Shown piece after piece: positions 16,487 through 25,400 of a stretch of 64,000 bases of DNA. The stretch spans positions 38,382 through 102,381 of the forward strand of contig JASEJQ010000002.1 of NCBI GenBank assembly GCA_030016635.1, read 5' to 3'. This DNA is from Thermoanaerobacteraceae bacterium. Its GTDB lineage: Bacteria; Bacillota; Thermoanaerobacteria; Thermoanaerobacterales; UBA4877. The notes under the pieces were generated by a model, which had not been told where the DNA came from, did no database searches, and saw only the letters and a list, made by a program, of their open reading frames with translations. A program made the position numbers and the translations under genes. Numbering within the stretch: position 1 is the first letter of the stretch; each line of letters opens with the position of its first letter.

Positions 16487-16900
16487 TCAGTATTCAAAAG
16501 TCTTAACTCTTGAATTTCCTCTACCGCCCCTGGCCTCGTGGTGTTTTTTAAGCTGCTGCTGTTTCTCCTCGCTGTCTTTAAGAAATTTTGCAAGCCTATC
16601 CTCAAAGGATTGAACGTTTTCCTGCCTTCTCCCCCTGTCATACTCCATAGGCCCACTCTTCCTTTTTTCTACAGCCTTTTTAATTGACAGGCTTATTTTG
16701 CCGCCTTTATCAACTGACAATACTTTTACCTTGACCCTATCATTTTCTTTCAGGTGCTCATGTATATCCTTTACATAGATGTCTGCCACCTCTGATATGT
16801 GTACTAATCCTGTTTTCCCATCCGGGAGTTGGACAAAGGCACCAAAGTTTGTAATGTTTTTAACTGTGCCTTCAATAACAGCTCCAACCTCAATTGGCAT
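16487..16900 (-). CDS. yabR: S1-domain RNA-binding protein (YabR family)
   Basis: 137 aa. One S1 OB-fold at residues 4-75 (GAVIEGTVKNITNFGAFV ... GLVHISEVAD ... VKVKVLSVDKGGKISLSIK) followed by a charged, Gln/Lys/Arg-rich tail. The location directly after divIC fits the general-stress S1 protein YabR of spore-formers. Probable role: RNA or ribosome association. Belongs to the yabP-yabQ-divIC-yabR cluster. Confidence 0.88.
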   Translation of the reverse strand: MPIEVGAVIEGTVKNITNFGAFVQLPDGKTGLVHISEVADIYVKDIHEHLKENDRVKVKVLSVDKGGKISLSIKKAVEKRKSGPMEYDRGRRQENVQSFEDRLAKFLKDSEEKQQQLKKHHEARGGRGNSRVKTFEY

Positions 16901-16976
16901 AAAAATTACAATTCCTCCTTTAAATTTTTCAATATGAATATAATATACTATAGATAAAAATAAAATTCAATATCTT

Positions 16977-17273
16977 CTACTTTCCAGCCCCCTTTGATGG
17001 GTCCCCAGACTTACCCACATCCACGTAGATGATGTCCCCGTCTTTGACAAGGCCAAGCTTCTCTCTTGCAATCTGTTCTATATAGGCGTCAGATGAAGCA
17101 TTCTTCAGCTTTTCATTAAGCCTTTTGGTTTCATCCTTAGCCTCCTGTATCTGGTCATTGAGCTCAGCCTTTTTTGCTTCCATATGCATTATAGTTAACT
17201 GTTGATTTATTAGTGTAATAGATGCATAGATAACAATAGCAATAATAAGGACTTTTTTAAATAATTTCTTCAT
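16977..17273 (-). CDS. divIC: Septum formation initiator DivIC/FtsB family
   Basis: 98 aa from ATG at 17273, preceded by AAAGGAG with 8 nt spacing. One N-terminal membrane helix (KVLIIAIVIYASITLIN), then a coiled coil (KAELNDQIQEAKDETKRLNEKL) and the family tail YIEQIAREKLGLVKDGDIIYVDV. Known role: divisome scaffold with FtsL and DivIB at the septum. Located between yabQ and yabR as in other Firmicutes. Confidence 0.9.
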   Translation of the reverse strand: MKKLFKKVLIIAIVIYASITLINQQLTIMHMEAKKAELNDQIQEAKDETKRLNEKLKNASSDAYIEQIAREKLGLVKDGDIIYVDVGKSGDPSKGAGK

Positions 17274-17314
17274 GTGGACATCTCCTTTGGTTATATATAT
17301 TCGACAAATGTTAA

Positions 17315-17734
17315 TCAATTCCTTTTATTCCTGTGAAAAAATTTTATAGAAATAACTCTTTTCACTGCTACATTTATAATATGCAGTATTTTTCTGCGTG
17401 TTATTGATATAATGCTGAATACCTTTATAATGGTTTTAAATATTATATCCAGTATTTTTACCACCAGGGAGCTGAGGGTATAGTAATAGGCAGCGCCGCC
17501 GGCAATCACTCCCAGTGTAGAGAACATCCTGATTTCTCCATAATTGCTCCAGTAGAGAAATAAAAAAAGCACACCTGCCTGTACAATCCAAAACAGTATA
17601 TCCTCTATGGCATCAAGAACTGGCCTTTTTTTGAAGTAATGTTTCTTTTCCCTGTATATATCGAATAAAATCCCCATTATCAGACCGCAGTATACCATGG
17701 TAAGGAAAGCATATACCTCTGCTTTAATATCCAT
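17315..17734 (-). CDS. yabQ: Spore cortex biosynthesis protein YabQ
   Basis: 139 aa from ATG at 17734 (a site AGGGGTG precedes it). Several membrane helices (YAFLTMVYCGLIMGILFDIYRE, then WIVQAGVLFLFLYW) are followed by a basic C-terminal tail, as in YabQ. It is needed for spore cortex formation in Bacillus subtilis and is made in the mother cell under sigma E. Lies between yabP and divIC. Confidence 0.88.
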   Translation of the reverse strand: MDIKAEVYAFLTMVYCGLIMGILFDIYREKKHYFKKRPVLDAIEDILFWIVQAGVLFLFLYWSNYGEIRMFSTLGVIAGGAAYYYTLSSLVVKILDIIFKTIIKVFSIISITRRKILHIINVAVKRVISIKFFHRNKRN

Positions 17735-17773
17735 ATATACACCCCTATACATAAAAATAGGCCACAGCGTAGC

Positions 17774-18058
17774 CTATTTAAATATCCTCTTTATAACTCC
17801 ACCATCCTTTTCCTTTGGTCTCTGCCCCTGGGAATATGTGAGGCTGTCTATCTCACCGTCAATTGTCAATTTCCCGTCCTCCAGACTGTACCTGGTTATA
17901 TGCATATTCTTACCTTTTATCACAAGGGTACCCATTGTAGTCGAAAGGGTGATGCTGTCATCGCTGAAATTTTGTACATCCTGTACTCCTGTGGCTGATA
18001 TCTTTTTCCTATCCTCCAGTGTTATGTTCTGTCCTACGCCCGCCTTCTTTTCATCCAT
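17774..18058 (-). CDS. yabP: Sporulation protein YabP
   Basis: 94 aa from ATG at 18058, with GGAGGGGG upstream. Typical YabP sequence: HNITLEDR-like start (QNITLEDRKKISATGVQDVQNF), then SITLSTTMGTLVIKG and LEDGKLTIDGEIDSL. First of the yab cluster, overlapping the spacer before yabQ by little. Mother-cell sporulation role, required for efficient spore formation in relatives. Confidence 0.9.
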   Translation of the reverse strand: MDEKKAGVGQNITLEDRKKISATGVQDVQNFSDDSITLSTTMGTLVIKGKNMHITRYSLEDGKLTIDGEIDSLTYSQGQRPKEKDGGVIKRIFK

Positions 18059-18111
18059 AAAAAACACCCCCTCCATATAGTATTTTATGAGGTTGGGGTG
18101 TAAAATTATAC

Positions 18112-19002
18112 CTATCTTTTATAGGGTATTCTTCTATACGGTTCAAAGGGGCTTTTACCTTCTTTCAATATGTCTGCATAGACCCCTGTATTTCTATCCT
18201 CTATGTGGTCAAATATCATGGGCGACTTAGAACCATAGGTGACATATTTTATTGGGTCGGGGTTCAGTTTTGCAGCTATGATTTCCTCTGCCCCCCTGGC
18301 CTGGCCGAGCTTGTTTGCGATAGGGTCAACTATCATAGAACCGCCAAAGTAATAATTCTCTTTGGCATCAGGGCCTACTGCGTTTACTGCCACAACATAC
18401 ACATGATTGTCGTAAGCTCTGGCCCTGTTGGTAAGGTCCCACAGCTCAAAGCTCCTCAAAAACGCCGATGGCCTGGTGATAACTTCAGCCCCTTTTAGCG
18501 CATTGCAGCGGGCAAGCTCAGGAAAATCCCCGTCATAGCATATTATCATGCCTATGGCGGCAAGCTTTGTCTCTACTACTACCACCCTGTCTCCAGGTGT
18601 GGTCCAGCCTCCGCCCTCCAGCCTTTCTGTTGGAAAAGGGTGGGTCTTCCTGTATATGCCCAGTATTTGACCCTCATCATCAATCAGGACTGAAGAGTTA
18701 TATATTACTCCCATTTCTTGCCCCTTTTCATATACAGGGAAAATCACGTGAACTCCCAGGTCTTTTGCTAATTTACATATCTCATCGGTTTCCGGCCCTG
18801 GTATGGGACTTAAAAACTCGTAAAATTCCTCCGGAGGTACATCCGGGGTAAATCCGGTGGTAACACTCTCCGGCAGGACAATAAGCTCTGCCTCGTATTC
18901 TCTCACGGCACTTTTTATATAAGCTATAACCTTATTCAGGTTATAGCTTATGTCCATAGGTCGGGATGCTATCTGCACCCCGGCTGCAATAAATTCCCTC
19001 AT
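18112..19002 (-). CDS. Nitrilase-superfamily carbon-nitrogen hydrolase in the ureide operon
   Basis: 296 aa. The catalytic triad is intact: Glu45 (IVLPES), Lys119 (IYRKTHPFPTE) and Cys155 (ICYDGDFPE). It belongs to the amidase/N-carbamoylase-like branch. Last gene of a run beginning with the molybdopterin protein at 27.8 kb; it follows the cyclase-family gene by 2 nt, so the two are surely coexpressed. Context suggests action on an amide or carbamoyl intermediate of purine/ureide breakdown (oxamate-like or ureido compounds); substrate is inference. Confidence 0.85.
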   Translation of the reverse strand: MREFIAAGVQIASRPMDISYNLNKVIAYIKSAVREYEAELIVLPESVTTGFTPDVPPEEFYEFLSPIPGPETDEICKLAKDLGVHVIFPVYEKGQEMGVIYNSSVLIDDEGQILGIYRKTHPFPTERLEGGGWTTPGDRVVVVETKLAAIGMIICYDGDFPELARCNALKGAEVITRPSAFLRSFELWDLTNRARAYDNHVYVVAVNAVGPDAKENYYFGGSMIVDPIANKLGQARGAEEIIAAKLNPDPIKYVTYGSKSPMIFDHIEDRNTGVYADILKEGKSPFEPYRRIPYKR

Positions 19003-19004
19003 GC

Positions 19005-19787
19005 CTATTCCTCATCAAAGGCCACTATACGGCAGATGCAGGACTCACCCTCGACAAACCTCCACGGGAAGCAGCCTACTGTAGTCCTCTTGTTTAATAG
19101 TTTGTCTATATCTCCGCCCACATTCTCCGCATGGATAATGTCCAATGGGAAAAGCTGTGTATGCATCAGCTGATAGTGCGGTGCAGGGAATATCTCATCC
19201 AGGCCCTTGCCGTATTTGCTCTTTAAGAACTCATCGGCCTCTTTGGCCTGTACCGGACACCACTCCCTTATCTTGGTGTTCATGGGGTGGTCGGCAGAGC
19301 CGCAGTCCACACCTATCCATTTGAACTTCATCTTCTTGCACCAGTCCGCAAATTCCATGGTAGGGCCGGGATGCTTGACCATATATCTCACCTCATCGGC
19401 CTCGGGCTGGTCGTATGCATAGCGGTGATATCCGGTATTGATGATGAGTATATCGCCCTCCCTTATGTCAGCCCTATCCATCAGGTCCTTAGAGGTATAT
19501 ATGCCGTAGTCCTCTGCGATGTCGCTTATGTCTACTATTACTGCTGGCCCGACAAGGTCAGTCAGCGGTATGCTGGCTATATCCCTGCCGTGAGTGCAGA
19601 AGTGCAGGGAGCCATCTAAGTGTGTGCCCACATGATTGGAATGGGTGAGGAGCTGGCCGTTGGCGCCATTTGACGAGAGCCTCTTGAAGAATTTTATCTG
19701 GAGCGGTTCATATGTGGGCCAGGGTGGTGTGAGTACCCCTATGGGCTGGGTAAGGTCATACATCTTTACATGCTCAAACCAGGACAT
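19005..19787 (-). CDS. Cyclase-family metal hydrolase (kynurenine formamidase/isatin hydrolase fold)
   Basis: 260 aa. The metal-binding signature HxGTHxDxxxHF appears as NHVGTHLDGSLHF (about residues 46-58), and the later HPG...EFADWCKKM and VDCGSADHP segments fit the family. Members hydrolyse amide or lactam-type bonds with a Zn or Mn site. It lies between AllG and the nitrilase in the oxamate-type operon. A role in opening or trimming a cyclic ureide or amide intermediate is plausible but unproven. Confidence 0.85.
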   Translation of the reverse strand: MSWFEHVKMYDLTQPIGVLTPPWPTYEPLQIKFFKRLSSNGANGQLLTHSNHVGTHLDGSLHFCTHGRDIASIPLTDLVGPAVIVDISDIAEDYGIYTSKDLMDRADIREGDILIINTGYHRYAYDQPEADEVRYMVKHPGPTMEFADWCKKMKFKWIGVDCGSADHPMNTKIREWCPVQAKEADEFLKSKYGKGLDEIFPAPHYQLMHTQLFPLDIIHAENVGGDIDKLLNKRTTVGCFPWRFVEGESCICRIVAFDEE

Positions 19788-19815
19788 CTTTAAAACCCCC
19801 TTAAAATATAATAAT

Positions 19816-21084
19816 TTATTTTTCTATCAGTCCCTCTTCTACAAGAGAGTTCACAAATGCCTCTAAGGCATCCTCATAGCACTTCATTGGCGGCCTGACT
19901 ATACCCGCTCCCACCTGACCTATTCCAGGTTTCTTGTGTGCTATGCCGGTATTTATCACAGGTGGTATACCTGTCTCCACCACCTTGCGTATGTCTATCC
20001 CCGTAGGCGTCCCCTTGAAGTCTAAGAACGGTATCCTGTATGTGCTGCTTTCTGCCAGGGTAATCTCATACATAGTCTGAGTAAAGTTGATTGCATCCTT
20101 CGGTGTACCACCCACAAACTGGACTATGGCAGGTGCCGCAGCCATGGCAAACCCTCCAAGGCCGGTGGTTTCAGTTATGCAGCTGTCACCTATATCCGGG
20201 TTGGCATCATCTATGGAAAATCCTGGGAAATACAGCCCATCTATTATGGCTGCCGGTCCCGTAAACCATCTATCTCCCAGGCCGCTTACCCTTATACCAA
20301 ACTCCACACCATTCCTGGCCTGGGTTACGACCAGTGTGGAATACTTTATGCCCGCTGCTGCATCCATGGTGCATTTGCAGGCCGGCATGGAGAGGTTTAA
20401 AAAGAAGTGGTCATTCTCATTTAAAAACTCCAGTGCGGATATCTTATCCTCATTGGAAAATGAGGTCTTCAATATGGATGTTGCCATCTCCCGTATAAAC
20501 AGAGATGTACCGGCTTTGTTCCTGTTATGGCACTCGTCGCCCATCTGGACAGCCTGGGCAATCATCGTCTTCATGTCAACAGGACCATGGATTTCCATCG
20601 CCTCCTTTAAAACCGGTGCCAGAATTTTCTCCATCCATTTAAGCCTGCCTATTACCTCACTGCTGTATGCACCGTACCTTAAAACCTTCCCAAGTCCCTC
20701 ATTCAACGTGCAGTAGGCCCTATTGCCATAGGATTTGTTCTCCATTATCCAAACAGGCATTGAAGAGGATATTATCCCGGCCATTGGGCCCACGCTGGCG
20801 TGATGGTGGGCCGGCTCAAAGCGGATTTCCCCTGAGGAAGCCAGTACCGCTGCTTCATCCTCATCCCTGGCCCTTCCCTCGTATATGAGAGCACCGATAA
20901 CGGCTCCTTTCATCGGACCGCACATATCTTCCCATCTCACTGGAGGGCCAGCATGCAGTATCAGGTTTTCATCCATGTCTGGTATAACATCGCAGGCAAT
21001 ACCAATGCCTACTAATGTGGGCTGGGAGTTTTGTACCCTCTCTATAGCCTCTCTGTTGGCATTTTCTATAAGTTCTTCTATCAT
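19816..21084 (-). CDS. allG: DUF1116 protein, oxamate carbamoyltransferase subunit AllG (YlbE) homologue
   Basis: 422 aa, similar in length to the E. coli YlbE/AllG family. The DUF1116 features seen are HAGPPVRWEDMCGPMKGAV near the start, LNEGLGKVLRYGAYS in the middle, and a long conserved C-terminal region (ETTGLGGFAMAAAPAIVQF). In E. coli AllFGH together form oxamate transcarbamylase, which converts oxalurate and phosphate to oxamate and carbamoyl phosphate. Here fdrA, a small FdrA-like gene and allH are adjacent, so the complex is probably complete. Confidence 0.85.
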   Translation of the reverse strand: MIEELIENANREAIERVQNSQPTLVGIGIACDVIPDMDENLILHAGPPVRWEDMCGPMKGAVIGALIYEGRARDEDEAAVLASSGEIRFEPAHHHASVGPMAGIISSSMPVWIMENKSYGNRAYCTLNEGLGKVLRYGAYSSEVIGRLKWMEKILAPVLKEAMEIHGPVDMKTMIAQAVQMGDECHNRNKAGTSLFIREMATSILKTSFSNEDKISALEFLNENDHFFLNLSMPACKCTMDAAAGIKYSTLVVTQARNGVEFGIRVSGLGDRWFTGPAAIIDGLYFPGFSIDDANPDIGDSCITETTGLGGFAMAAAPAIVQFVGGTPKDAINFTQTMYEITLAESSTYRIPFLDFKGTPTGIDIRKVVETGIPPVINTGIAHKKPGIGQVGAGIVRPPMKCYEDALEAFVNSLVEEGLIEK

Positions 21085-21097
21085 CTTTCCACTCCCT

Positions 21098-21271
21098 TCA
21101 TTTTAATTTCTTAAGGAGGTCTGCCATACGCTTGCTGCCGCCAGCCGGCGGCCTCCAGTCTACGTCTATCACATCCACGTCCAGGGATTTCAGGTCATCG
21201 GCAAAACCATGAAGGCCTATATTTATCACCTTTAGTTTGGAGTCAAAAAGCTCATTTAACCTGTTCATCAT
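21098..21271 (-). CDS. 57-aa FdrA-associated small protein (module ending in DWRPPAGG)
   Basis: Short gene missed by length-limited callers. ATG at 21271 with GAGGAGG upstream, overlapping the end of fdrA by 20 nt, and ending at TGA 21098, 13 nt before allG. It encodes LKVINIGLHGFADDLKSL and VIDVDWRPPAGGSKRMADLL. This motif is, from memory, part of longer FdrA or DUF1116 proteins. The split from fdrA is by an overlapping reading frame, not a stop mutation. It is probably a small subunit or linker of the oxamate transcarbamylase complex. Confidence 0.75.
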   Translation of the reverse strand: MMNRLNELFDSKLKVINIGLHGFADDLKSLDVDVIDVDWRPPAGGSKRMADLLKKLK

Positions 21272-22814
21272 ATTTCCTCCTCATAATGAGCCCTGCCAGC
21301 CTGGCCGCCTGGGCATTGGTAGGCATTACCACCACACCGGCCTCCCTGAGCTTGTTTATCTGGTTATCCATACCCTGGGGGTCCTCCGGTGTACCGCAGA
21401 CCGAGGCTATTATGCTCACATATCCTCCCCTTTGATTTGCCCTCTCCTTAACAAGTCTTATGGAATCCAGCATTTCTCCCACAGGGTCCATGTTGCTTCC
21501 ATGGCCGAGGACAAAATCCAGGAGGACTACCGCTATCGACTCATCCTCTGATTCCCTGGCAAGTCTTTCTGCCCTCATAGATGGATCTATCATGGGGTGA
21601 GCCCTACCTGCAGTAAAGATATCATCACCAAAGTCTATGGCAGTATTCCCCAGGCTTGCATTGGGGTCATTCAGGGCATAGGAGGCATCAAGCGGTACAT
21701 TTGAGTACAATGGCCCTATATACTCCTGCAGTATGTGGATGGCCTCGTCGCAGAGCGTACCCCCTGTATAGAATGCCTTGATGTGCCGCTGGGATGGCAG
21801 CATCTTTTCTGCCTCACCGGCTGCCAGCTTATCTATCTCCCCGGAAGGCATTGTGAATTGAGGAGCATCGCATATCTTTTCACCACAGGAGAGCAGCACA
21901 GCCTTATATGCAGCATCTTCTAAGGATTTTGCCGGTGTAAAGCCATAATCCTCTATAATTTTCGGGTCTCCTCCTATGAAGTCAACGACAGCAGGTTTGC
22001 CTGCATCCTTTAGCGCAGACAGGACCTTTCCCACCACATCACCTGACGGTGGTTTGGATATAAGGACTATGACCCGGGTATCGGGGTCTGCGGCCAGGCC
22101 ATCTATCCCCTGTATCATCATAAGACCTCCCACCTCACTCTTAAGGTCACGCCCCCCTGTACCTATCACCTGTGAGAGCCCACCCCCCAGCCTGCTGATT
22201 ATGCTGGTGACCTCCTGGGTCCCTGTACCCGAGGCTCCAACGACCCCTATATCCCCGCGGCATACCTTATTGGCAAAGGCCAGAGGTATCCCGTTTATAA
22301 TAGCTGTACCGCAGTCCGGCCCCATCATCAAGAGACCCTTTTCTACAGCCATCCTCTTTAGCTCAACCTCATCTTTTATAGACACGTTATCGGAAAAAAG
22401 CATGACGTGAAGATTGTTTTCCATGGCTTTCCTTGCCTCGTCAGCAGCATATGCACCTGGGACAGATATCAGGGCGAGATTGGCCTCAGGCATCATTTTT
22501 AAGGCCGAATCCAGGGTATGGGGTTTAAAGTCTGATGATACGGCCTCCTTTTTCTTTGTCAGCAAATCCTCCACAGAGTTTTCTACTATAGCCGGGTCGC
22601 CATCAGTGTCAACGGCGATAAAGAGGTCGTTGGGTGTAAGGGTGTCCATTTCCTCTGTATAAAGTCCGATATTCCTTGCCAGGCCCTTGTTTAGCTCTGT
22701 GGCCATTCCCACCAGGACCTCTTTTACACCCTCTATCTTCTTAGCCTCCTTTGAAACAGTCATGAGTGTCACAGAATCATAATAGGTATTCTTTTTAACT
22801 ATTACCTTCTTCAT
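21252..22814 (-). CDS. fdrA: FdrA-family acyl-CoA synthetase-like protein, oxamate carbamoyltransferase subunit AllF
   Basis: 520 aa. N-terminal regulatory/ACT-like portion, then a CoA-binding-type Rossmann fold: LMMGPDCGTAIINGIPLAFAN (about 165-185) and VGASGTGTQEVTSIISRLGGG. This is the classic FdrA signature, related to the succinyl-CoA synthetase alpha subunit. In E. coli the gene is renamed allF as a subunit of oxamate transcarbamylase. It overlaps allH at its start (20 nt) and the 57-aa gene at its end, showing tight coupling. Confidence 0.88.
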   Translation of the reverse strand: MKKVIVKKNTYYDSVTLMTVSKEAKKIEGVKEVLVGMATELNKGLARNIGLYTEEMDTLTPNDLFIAVDTDGDPAIVENSVEDLLTKKKEAVSSDFKPHTLDSALKMMPEANLALISVPGAYAADEARKAMENNLHVMLFSDNVSIKDEVELKRMAVEKGLLMMGPDCGTAIINGIPLAFANKVCRGDIGVVGASGTGTQEVTSIISRLGGGLSQVIGTGGRDLKSEVGGLMMIQGIDGLAADPDTRVIVLISKPPSGDVVGKVLSALKDAGKPAVVDFIGGDPKIIEDYGFTPAKSLEDAAYKAVLLSCGEKICDAPQFTMPSGEIDKLAAGEAEKMLPSQRHIKAFYTGGTLCDEAIHILQEYIGPLYSNVPLDASYALNDPNASLGNTAIDFGDDIFTAGRAHPMIDPSMRAERLARESEDESIAVVLLDFVLGHGSNMDPVGEMLDSIRLVKERANQRGGYVSIIASVCGTPEDPQGMDNQINKLREAGVVVMPTNAQAARLAGLIMRRKYDEQVK

Positions 22815-23688
22815 CCAATACCTCCTTTATAAAGAATTCAAGCCCGGAGATAAGGCCCGCTGCTGTATCTGCCCCGGAGGTTGCCCCGGTATTGAGTTCC
22901 CTTTCGAGAAGTTCCGAGAGGCATTCCCTGTCTCCATTTGAGGCCAGGCCTATCATCAGGTCTTTCAAAAACTCTGGGAACTCTCCCTCAGCAGCGGATG
23001 CAAGCATTATTGAGCTTATCCTTGTAGTCCTCTTAATGTTGTGCATTACAGCGCTTTTCAGCAGGTCAAGATATTTCTCGCTGGAAAGCAGGTGAATGGC
23101 GCCAATAAACCCGGTAAGAAAATCATCGGCAGATGGGGTAAGGCCAGGCCCGAATCCCACCATTTCGCCAAGGACATCTTTAAGACCATATTCGTCAAGG
23201 GCTTTCAGCCTGCAAAGAAATGTATTGAGCCTCGGCCTCATATAGGCAACATAAAGGTTGTCTGAAGCCCCGGCAGGAAATGGAATGGAGGCCAGGCCGT
23301 ATGCTGCATATTCCTTTAAACCATCTTTTAAAACGGCTGTATTTTTTTGTATAAAGCCTGTCTCTATATTCATAGCCCCAGTCTTTAAGCTGCCGTCCCA
23401 GAGGGCAGCACTGCCGGTGTCTATCTCCTCTGGTACCCCTGCAATGCTAATCCTCAAGTCAGAATACCATACCCTCTGTCCCGGATATAGGCCAAGTCCA
23501 AGCAATGAAAAATCCCTTGGTACGTCCAGGACTATCCCATAGGGATTGTTTCCAATTACAGGGTTAAGCAGGGATATCATCATTTCACCAAAATCTATAT
23601 TGGCGGCCCTTTCAAATACAGAATGAATCGTACCCGTGAGGTCCCTATCTCTTGCAATTCTTACTGATATACTTGATGATCTAATCAA
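22795..23688 (-). CDS. allH: DUF2877 protein, AllH (YlbF) subunit homologue
   Basis: 297 aa. It contains the DUF2877 core around residues 175-200: LGEMVGFGPGLTPSADDFLTGF, then TRISSIMLASAAEGEFPE. Overlaps the fdrA start by 20 nt. It completes the AllFGH set; in E. coli it is needed with AllF and AllG for transcarbamylase activity. First metabolic gene after pucR in the run; the 65-nt gap between pucR and allH may hold an internal promoter but I see none clearly. Confidence 0.85.
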   Translation of the reverse strand: MIRSSSISVRIARDRDLTGTIHSVFERAANIDFGEMMISLLNPVIGNNPYGIVLDVPRDFSLLGLGLYPGQRVWYSDLRISIAGVPEEIDTGSAALWDGSLKTGAMNIETGFIQKNTAVLKDGLKEYAAYGLASIPFPAGASDNLYVAYMRPRLNTFLCRLKALDEYGLKDVLGEMVGFGPGLTPSADDFLTGFIGAIHLLSSEKYLDLLKSAVMHNIKRTTRISSIMLASAAEGEFPEFLKDLMIGLASNGDRECLSELLERELNTGATSGADTAAGLISGLEFFIKEVLDEEGNS

Positions 23689-23753
23689 GATTTTTCACCT
23701 ATCCTCAATTATCCTATTCTATTTTGAGGACGGATTCCCTTTGTAGAATTACT

Positions 23754-25400
23754 CTAAAAATCATTCTCCAAAAGCTCCATAATCTTTAAGGCTATGCTCA
23801 TGTTCATCCTGTCTACGGGGTCTTCCAGGTCTCTGCCCGATATCTCTTTTATCCTCTGCAGCCTGTAAAGTACAGTATTATAGTGGGTATAAAGAATATC
23901 GGACATCTTTTTAAGATTGCCGTTGGCCTCAAAAAAAGCCTGCAGGGTCTTTATAAGTTCTGTATCGTGTTTGCTGTCATAATCTTTTATGGGCTTTATG
24001 GTCTCGTTATAAAACCTGTTCAGCTCATCCCTATCGTTAGAGGCAAGGAGCCTGTATATACCAAGGTCTTCGTAAAAAATAACCTTCTTATCCTTAAAGA
24101 CCCTGGCTATAGACAGTACTACTGTGGCGTCCATGTAGCTTCTCCATAACTCATTAATGCCGCTGTATACCCTGCCTGCAGTTATGACCAAATCCACACA
24201 GGGCAGAGCCGCCTTTACTGCCCTGTAGACGGCATCCACCGTTTCTGCAGGATTTTCTCTCTCTTCCATCAAGACAGCCACATTTCCTCCCCTGGTGCCA
24301 ATGAAAAAGCTGAGCTTTCTTACGGAGAGCTCCCTGGAAATAATGGCCATAATACGCCCGAATATGTCCTGTATATAGCTGTAGTTGTTATATGTCTTAT
24401 TCATTGCATCCGTTTCCTGCAGATGGACTATATATGCCCTGTATACCCTGTTTACATCAAATCCGAAAGATTCCGCCCTTTCCAGAGCCATCCTCCTCAA
24501 TACCTCATCGCTGGACAGGAGGTCATCTAAAAACTCGTTTTTGTAGCGTTTAATTACCCCCGATACGGCACTCTCACGGGTAAACTCAAATGCGGCTACA
24601 GTGGACGATATCTCCGCAGCCCGTATATCCAGAGGACTTATCCCTCTGTCTTTTTCAAGCACATAAAGAAAGCCAAAGAACTGGTCTCCTGCCCTCACAG
24701 GTACCGTAAGCCTCTTAAATTCCCTTTTCCCTATTTTTATGGTACCGTATTCATATTGCCGCATCCCACGGTCTATAATGTTGTTTTCCTCCAGTCCCTT
24801 TATATATCCTGCAGTTAATTTCAACTCCTCTTCATCAAGGCCAGCGGAAAATGTCCTGCTGTAGACCATATCCCTCAGGAGGACTGGTTTGCCTGTCATT
24901 TCATAAAGCCTTGTCACAATATCCTTCAGCCCGCCGCCGTTTAAGACAAGTTGCATAAGATTTTCATGTATAACGTCCTGCTTTTCCAGTATCATGGCCT
25001 GTCTGTTGACTATTTCAGAGAGTATGGAGCCTATGACATCGCTGAAGGATACCTCATAAGAAATTTCGATGATGGGGAAATTCAGCCTATCAGCCATAGC
25101 CAGCATCTCTGCATCAATGGATTCCAAGTATCTCCTTGGTTTTATACCTATGGCGGCCAGGCCCTTATCATCAAGGTGTGGTATGAGCTCCCTCTGCGCC
25201 TGTATATTATCCCTGAGGGAATAGAAGGCCGTCACCAAAAACTCCCCCGGTTTTACCCAGTCTATGATATCCGGTACCTCCATCACATTGACGCTGGTTA
25301 TAACCCTGTCAAGCCCCTTTTCTCCGGCTACCACCCTGCTGCTCTTAAAAACATCCAGCTCAAGGGCCTCTTTAACTGTTATTCCTCTCTCCCTCAGCAT
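23754..25400 (-). CDS. PucR-family transcriptional regulator
   Basis: 548 aa. The N-terminal PucR sensory domain (MLRERGITVKEALELDVF..., then SVNVMEVPDIIDWVKPGEFLV) runs to about 125, a GGDEF-like CdaR-type middle follows, and a C-terminal HTH (HTH_30) domain has LQAFFEANGNLKKMSDILY followed by HYNTVLYRLQRIKEI (about 500-530). PucR proteins control purine and ureide catabolism, which suits its position before allHFG. It probably activates this operon when a ureide or purine intermediate is present. Its start overlaps the end of xdhC by 29 nt. Confidence 0.88.
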   Translation of the reverse strand: MLRERGITVKEALELDVFKSSRVVAGEKGLDRVITSVNVMEVPDIIDWVKPGEFLVTAFYSLRDNIQAQRELIPHLDDKGLAAIGIKPRRYLESIDAEMLAMADRLNFPIIEISYEVSFSDVIGSILSEIVNRQAMILEKQDVIHENLMQLVLNGGGLKDIVTRLYEMTGKPVLLRDMVYSRTFSAGLDEEELKLTAGYIKGLEENNIIDRGMRQYEYGTIKIGKREFKRLTVPVRAGDQFFGFLYVLEKDRGISPLDIRAAEISSTVAAFEFTRESAVSGVIKRYKNEFLDDLLSSDEVLRRMALERAESFGFDVNRVYRAYIVHLQETDAMNKTYNNYSYIQDIFGRIMAIISRELSVRKLSFFIGTRGGNVAVLMEERENPAETVDAVYRAVKAALPCVDLVITAGRVYSGINELWRSYMDATVVLSIARVFKDKKVIFYEDLGIYRLLASNDRDELNRFYNETIKPIKDYDSKHDTELIKTLQAFFEANGNLKKMSDILYTHYNTVLYRLQRIKEISGRDLEDPVDRMNMSIALKIMELLENDF

